Assembly: GCF_018129025.1 (NCBI RefSeq)
Contig: NZ_JAAEDI010000023.1
Coordinates: forward strand, 41,652-105,651
Origin: Neoroseomonas terrae
GTDB lineage: Bacteria; Pseudomonadota; Alphaproteobacteria; Acetobacterales; Acetobacteraceae
Reading direction: 5' to 3'
DNA: 64,000 nucleotides
Part shown: positions 60,231-64,000 of the stretch, in pieces
How positions within the stretch are numbered: the stretch's first letter is position 1
Layout of the letters: each line of letters begins with the position of its first letter
Notes under the pieces: model-generated
What the model saw: the letters and a program-made list of their open reading frames with translations, nothing else
What the model was told of the DNA's origin: nothing
Database searches by the model: none
Made by a program: the position numbers and the translations under genes

Positions 60231-61143
60231 CGGCGCGCATCCCGTTCACCGCCGGTGAAGCGGCGCCCGCGTTCCGCGCGCCGCCAGGGGCCGCGGACTG
60301 CCACCATCACATCTACGACGACCGCTTCGCGCCGGATGCGCGCGCCGTGCTGCGGCCGGACGCCGCGACCGCGGCGATGTACCGGAGCCTTCGCGATCAT
60401 CTCGGAATGTCGCGCAGCGTCGTCGTGCAGCCATCGACCTACGGCACCGACAATGGCTGCCTCGTGGACGCGCTGCGGCAGCTTGGCGACGCGGCGCGTG
60501 GTGTCGCGGTGATCGACGAGGCAGTCAGCAACGATCCTTGCAGGAGATGCAGACAGCTGGCGTTCGTGGCATCCGCTTCAACCTCGCGCGGCCGGCCGGT
60601 GCGACGCCGCAACTGCTGGAGGCACTGGCCCGGCGGATCGAACCGCTCGGCTGGCATGTGCAGATCCATGCGCCGGCAGGCACGATCGCAGATCTGGCGT
60701 CGTCGCTTGCCGCGCTGCCCGTGCCGTTGGTCATCGACCATCTGGGCCGCTTCCCGCAGCCTGATGCCACGGCCCATCCGGCGTGGTCAGTCCTGAGGGG
60801 GCTGGTCGATGCCGGTCGGTGCTGGGTGAAGGTCTCCGGGGCGTATCACGACAGCGTCGCAGGTGCGCCGGACTACGCGGATACGGGCGCGCTGACCCGG
60901 GCCTGGCTGACCGCCGCGCCGGAACGCGTCGTCTGGGGCACCGACTGGCCGCACCCGGCGGCGACCGCCGGCGAGAAGCCGTTGCCGGACGATGCGCGGC
61001 TGCTCGACCTCCTTGCGGACTGGGCGCCCTCCAGCGCGACGTTGCATCGCGTGCTGGTGGACAATCCCATCGCTCTCTACGGCTTCGCGCCCGTGGCGCC
61101 GGTGGCCGATCAATCACGAACCATGACAGGAAACGAACCATGA
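60227..61143 (+). pseudogene. LigI-like amidohydrolase (pyrone-dicarboxylate hydrolase type), frameshifted
   Basis: Starts by ATGA overlap with the enolase gene. The first frame gives APPGAADCHHHIYDDRFAPD (His-x-His metal-type motif), VVQPSTYGTDN and GVAVIDEAVS up to about 60535. The next frame continues LQEMQTAGVRGIRFNLARPA, VIDHLGRFPQP, GTDWPHP and LVDNPIALYGF to 61143. This is the amidohydrolase fold of 2-pyrone-4,6-dicarboxylate hydrolases. Total length is 917 nt, one base short of 306 codons, so one nucleotide is missing near 60535. Everything else is intact. Confidence 0.8.
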
Positions 61144-62123
61144 TCCGCATCGACCGCCGCCGCCTGCTGGCCGGCGCCGCCATGCTGACCGCGACGCCCT
61201 TCGCCGCGCGCGCCCAGGATGCCGCCTGGCCGTCGCGGCCGATCAAGTACATCGTGCCCTACACGCCCGGGGGCGGATCCGACATCGTCAGCCGGCTCGT
61301 CACGGCGACGATGTCCGGGCTGCCGGGCGGGCCGCAATTCGTCATCGAGAACCGGCCCGGCGCCGGCGGCAACATCGGCGTCAAGGCGCTCGCGGACTCG
61401 CCGCCCGACGGCTACACGATCGGCGTCATCACCATCGCGACGCATGGCGTGAATCCCACGCTGTATCCGAACCTGCCGTTCGATCCGGTCAACGACTTCA
61501 CGATGATCTCGCAGCTGAACCTGCAGCCGGTCGTGGTCGCGGTGAATGCGGATTCGCCGATCCGCACGCTCGCCGACCTGCTGCGCAACACCGGCCCCTC
61601 CGCGCGCGAGCTGACCTTCGGCAGCGCCGGCAACGGGCTCAGCGGCCATGCGGCGGGCGAGCTGCTGCGCCAGCGGGCTGGTGTGAAGATGATCCACGTC
61701 CCGTATCGCGGCAGCAGCGGCGCCTGGGCGGATCTGCTGGGCGGGCGCATCGACCTGATCGTCGACAATGTGGCGACGGCGGTGCCGCACGCGCAGTCCG
61801 GCCGGGCGCGCATCCTTGGCGTGTCATCGCGCCAGCCGATGCCCGGCGTCGATGCGCCGACCATCGGCAGCCTGGTGCCCGGTTTCGTCGTGGATTCGTG
61901 GAACGTTCTGGCCGGGCCCAAGGGCATGCCCATGCCGATCGTCAATCGCCTCGCCGGCTGGGTCGGCCAGGCGATGGAGGTGCCGGCGTTGCGCGCCCGC
62001 TATGCCGAGCTGAATCTGATCCTGCCCGAGAACACGTCGCCAGACTTCGCAGCGACCTTCATTCGGCAGCAGATCGCGATGTGGGCTCCGGTGGTTAGAG
62101 AGGCGGGCATGCGGGTCGACTGA
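61140..62123 (+). CDS. Bug/TctC-family solute-binding protein
   Basis: A 327-residue receptor, coupled by ATGA overlap to the amidohydrolase gene. The signal peptide MIRIDRRRLLAGAAMLTATP is cleaved after FAARA. Hallmarks are PSRPIKYIVPYTPGGGSDIV, VIENRPGAGGNIGV, PDGYTIGVI and the end PVVREAGMRVD. It is the last gene of the CoA-transferase/enolase/amidohydrolase operon. Confidence 0.93.
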   Translation: MIRIDRRRLLAGAAMLTATPFAARAQDAAWPSRPIKYIVPYTPGGGSDIVSRLVTATMSGLPGGPQFVIENRPGAGGNIGVKALADSPPDGYTIGVITIATHGVNPTLYPNLPFDPVNDFTMISQLNLQPVVVAVNADSPIRTLADLLRNTGPSARELTFGSAGNGLSGHAAGELLRQRAGVKMIHVPYRGSSGAWADLLGGRIDLIVDNVATAVPHAQSGRARILGVSSRQPMPGVDAPTIGSLVPGFVVDSWNVLAGPKGMPMPIVNRLAGWVGQAMEVPALRARYAELNLILPENTSPDFAATFIRQQIAMWAPVVREAGMRVD

Positions 62124-62381
62124 CATCAGGTCGCCCGTTCAAGCGCGTTGGCCCCTTGCGGCGGCGCCGGGCCGGATGGTGCGCCATCCGGCCAACCCCC
62201 CTCAGAGCGAAGTTGGTCGATCGCACTGTCCGCTTGCCGCACCTTCCCGGTATGGCCGAAGGACGGTATCGGGCGCTTATCTGCCGAGACGTCGCAGCGG
62301 CATGCGGCAGCACATGATCGTATGACCTAGCAGTCTTCCATTCCGACGCTGGCGGCTGGCTCCTCGCTCCGATCGAGCACA
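62124..62381. other. Intergenic stretch, no gene seen
   Basis: No supported frame. It separates the catabolic region from decayed DNA-repair genes. Confidence 0.4.
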
Positions 62382-62534
62382 TTAAAGCCCTTCAGCCGCG
62401 AGGATCATTCGCTTCTCGTCCTCTGTAAGGCTCTCAAAGCGTATCAGCTCCTCTCCCCCGTCCAACCACCCGGACGCGATCTCCCAAGCGTTCTCCTCGA
62501 AATCGAGCACTACTTTGAAGCCATACGTGCGCGA
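62382..62534 (-). other. Possible small coding remnant
   Basis: A minus-strand frame reads TYGFKVVLDFEENAWEIASG and LTEDEKRMILAAEGL before a stop. The composition looks like real protein, but no start or ribosome site is evident and no family is recognised. It may be the 3' end of a decayed gene. Confidence 0.3.
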
Positions 62535-62629
62535 TCGTCCGCGGTCGCAGCGCGCCCTGCGATCGCCCGCCAGGCCACCAACAGCGCATCCCACCAGACT
62601 TCCGCCTTGGCATCCTGCGCGCTCGCCGC

Positions 62630-63436
62630 GTGCGGCGCTGCCGGCGGGGGCTGGATCACCGTGCCGTCGAGGCTCTGGCGGGTGCTGAAGCGGCAATGCG
62701 TGCCGGCCTGGATCGGCGCGCAATCGAAGCGCTGGCCGGCGCGGACGCCTTCGCCGGCCTTAGCCTCGATCGTCGTCAGGCCGGGTGGCAGGCGGCGGCG
62801 GTGGACGTACGCCTGCCGACGGACCTGCCGCTGTTCGGCGCGGCGGTCGAGGCCGACAACCGGCCGCTGATACCCGAGGCGGAGCCGCAGCTACCGGCGA
62901 TGCCAGAGGGTGAGGAAATCGCGCGGGACTATGGCACCACCGGGCTGACGTTGCGCAGCCATCCTCTGGCGCTGCTGCGGCCGGTCCTGGCGCAGCTGCG
63001 GTGCGACGACAGCCGAACGCTCGCCCGCTTCGCGCAGGGTCGGCGGGTGCGCGTGCCGGGGCTGACGCTCATGCGACAGCAGCCGATGACGGCGAAGGGC
63101 GTGGTGTTCGTGACGATCGAGGACGAGTTCGGCGTGGCCAACGTGGTGGTCTATGCGCATGTCTCGGCGCGGGACCGGACGGCTCTGCTGACCTCACGCC
63201 TCATGCTGGTGGAAGGCCGCATCGAGCGTGAGGACAAGCACGCTGAGGTGCCGATCGTGCATCTCATCGCATCGCGGCTTATCGATCGGTCGGACTTGCT
63301 GGACCAGCTCGGCACCATCGACGGCCAGGAGGACGGCATGTGGGCGGAGCGGATGCTCGGCCGAGCCGACGAGGTGAAGCGGCCGGAGCCCGGATCGCGG
63401 CGAGTGAAGATGCCGGGCACGCGGGGTTTCCGTTAG
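62630..63436 (+). pseudogene. dnaE2: 3' remnant of error-prone DNA polymerase gene
   Basis: About 260 residues equal to the C-terminal quarter of DnaE2/ImuC. They comprise the end of the helix-hairpin-helix region (RAIEALAGADAFAGLSLDRR), the linker with LPLFGAA, the YGTTGLTLRSHPLALLRPVL segment, and the OB-fold domain (LMRQQPMTAKGVVFVTIEDE, then FGVANVVVY). A full DnaE2 exceeds 1000 residues with PHP and polymerase domains; none is present upstream. The frame is open to the window's intergenic region without a good start. The gene is therefore 5'-truncated and cannot encode a polymerase. It is normally partnered with imuA/imuB, which are absent here. Confidence 0.8.
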
Positions 63437-63814
63437 GTAGTGCCGCAACCTGGCGTCGGCGGACAGCATCCGCAACGGCAGATTGGCGCCCACATTAGTC
63501 ATACAGAGAGCTTTGCGGCTTCCCTGAAAGCGGACCTAGCCTCCGACTTCCAGGGGGCCAGGAGGACGGCCAGCTCCGGTTTCCGATTTGCCTCAATTGA
63601 ACATCTATACTTGTTTGGCGGCCTGATTGTTCTCGCCGCCGGTGACACATGCGCTGCGCATAGAGGTTTTGCAGACGCTCATGTATCTGCGTCGATCAGA
63701 TTTGCGACAGCATGCGTCGAGACGCGTCGCGCCATCCCGTTCGATCCGGCAGGCTACCGAGAAGTGCGCAGCAGCCACTTCCCAGACGCCGGAGTATCCG
63801 TTTAGGCCCCTTTT
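63437..63814. other. Intergenic stretch, no gene seen
   Basis: Short frames occur, but none has recognisable features. It lies between the dnaE2 remnant and the convergent ATPase gene. Confidence 0.4.
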
Positions 63815-64000
63815 TTACGACGATCGTGGGCGCCAGTCGGACATCTGAAGGCTGCGCCCTCCCAGTCTCTGGAACGCACGTTGTCGGCAGGAGAATACGA
63901 TGATCTGTTGATCCGTCGCTTGCCGATGGAGCGCGTCGAACATTTTCTCGATGCGGTCATCGTCTGAGTAGACCAGGGCGTCGTCGAGAATGACGGGTGT
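63815..64000 (-). CDS. YhaN-like SMC-type ATPase, C-terminus (runs off window)
   Basis: The last 61 residues of a minus-strand protein whose body lies beyond position 64000. It reads TPVILDDALVYSDDDRIEKM, then FDALHRQATDQQIIVFSCRQ, then a short Trp-containing tail ending at the stop 63815-63817. PVILDDALVYSD is the Walker B/D-loop of the YhaN/SbcC-like ABC ATPase head, and IIVFSCRQ is the following H-loop strand with Cys in the usual His region. Such proteins work with a SbcD/YhaO-type nuclease in DNA repair or defence. Confidence 0.75.
   Translation of the reverse strand, partial: TPVILDDALVYSDDDRIEKMFDALHRQATDQQIIVFSCRQRAFQRLGGRSLQMSDWRPRSS

Overview
The window is GC-rich DNA that looks like an alphaproteobacterial chromosome. 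The best guess is Acetobacteraceae (Roseomonas group). This is inferred from the very high GC, the large set of Bug/TctC-type periplasmic binding proteins, and catabolic cassettes built from CoA-transferases, crotonases, acyl-CoA dehydrogenases and IclR/LysR/GntR regulators. No rRNA or housekeeping marker is present to fix the genus.

Region 1 (1-2293) is chromosomal: the end of a Bug gene, an amidase and an overlapping GntR/FCD regulator. Region 2 (2496-12299) is a mobile island of about 9.8 kb bounded by a perfect 27-bp direct repeat. The repeat has a recombinase-core architecture (6-bp inverted arms around 7 bp) and there are paired GTCCACAA arm-type repeats at both ends. The island's own integrase survives only as an N-terminal fragment fused in frame to the tail of another mobile-element protein. 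Cargo includes several minute single-membrane-span peptides, a HisE-like pyrophosphohydrolase, an IS5-family insertion, a P-loop kinase, and a phage-like PAPS-reductase operon with a readable promoter and operator. Region 3 (12427-20267) is a second, phage-like element starting 128 bp beyond that repeat. It has a complete tyrosine integrase, an excisionase/AlpA-like protein, a putative replication initiator carrying iteron-like repeats inside its own gene, a loader-like gene, an M41-like HESGH protein and a small-terminase-like protein. A tRNA-Thr(TGT) lies at 20611-20686.

Region 4 (21263-62123) is a long run of catabolic modules. Each couples one or two Bug binding proteins to enzymes and usually a regulator. 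(a) 21.6-30.3 kb: IclR, crotonase, Bug, three acyl-CoA dehydrogenases, a decayed crotonase, a frameshifted SDR and a Bug. (b) 30.5-35.3 kb: acyl-CoA ligase, IclR and an acyl-CoA dehydrogenase pair, with matching palindromic operators before both transcription units. (c) 35.4-40.3 kb: two Bug genes, an enolase-superfamily enzyme, an HD hydrolase and LysR. (d) 40.3-44.9 kb: a formylglycine-generating enzyme and LysR, divergent from a Cys-type sulfatase and Bug. (e) 45.1-56.3 kb: two CoA-transferases, three crotonases, an SDR, an MBL-fold hydrolase, three Bug genes and a CysB-like regulator. (f) 56.3-62.1 kb: LysR, an atypical CoA-transferase, a second enolase-superfamily enzyme, a frameshifted LigI-like amidohydrolase and Bug. 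Module (f) is paralogous to (c). The likely common theme is uptake of organic acids or esters, CoA activation or transfer, and beta-oxidation-like degradation; no substrate can be named from sequence.

Region 5 (62.4-64.0 kb) holds the 3' remnant of a dnaE2/imuC polymerase gene and the C-terminus of a YhaN-like SMC-type ATPase running off the window.

Three genes (16272, 28511, 60227) are each broken by exactly one missing nucleotide. They may be real lesions or assembly errors. No CRISPR array was seen.
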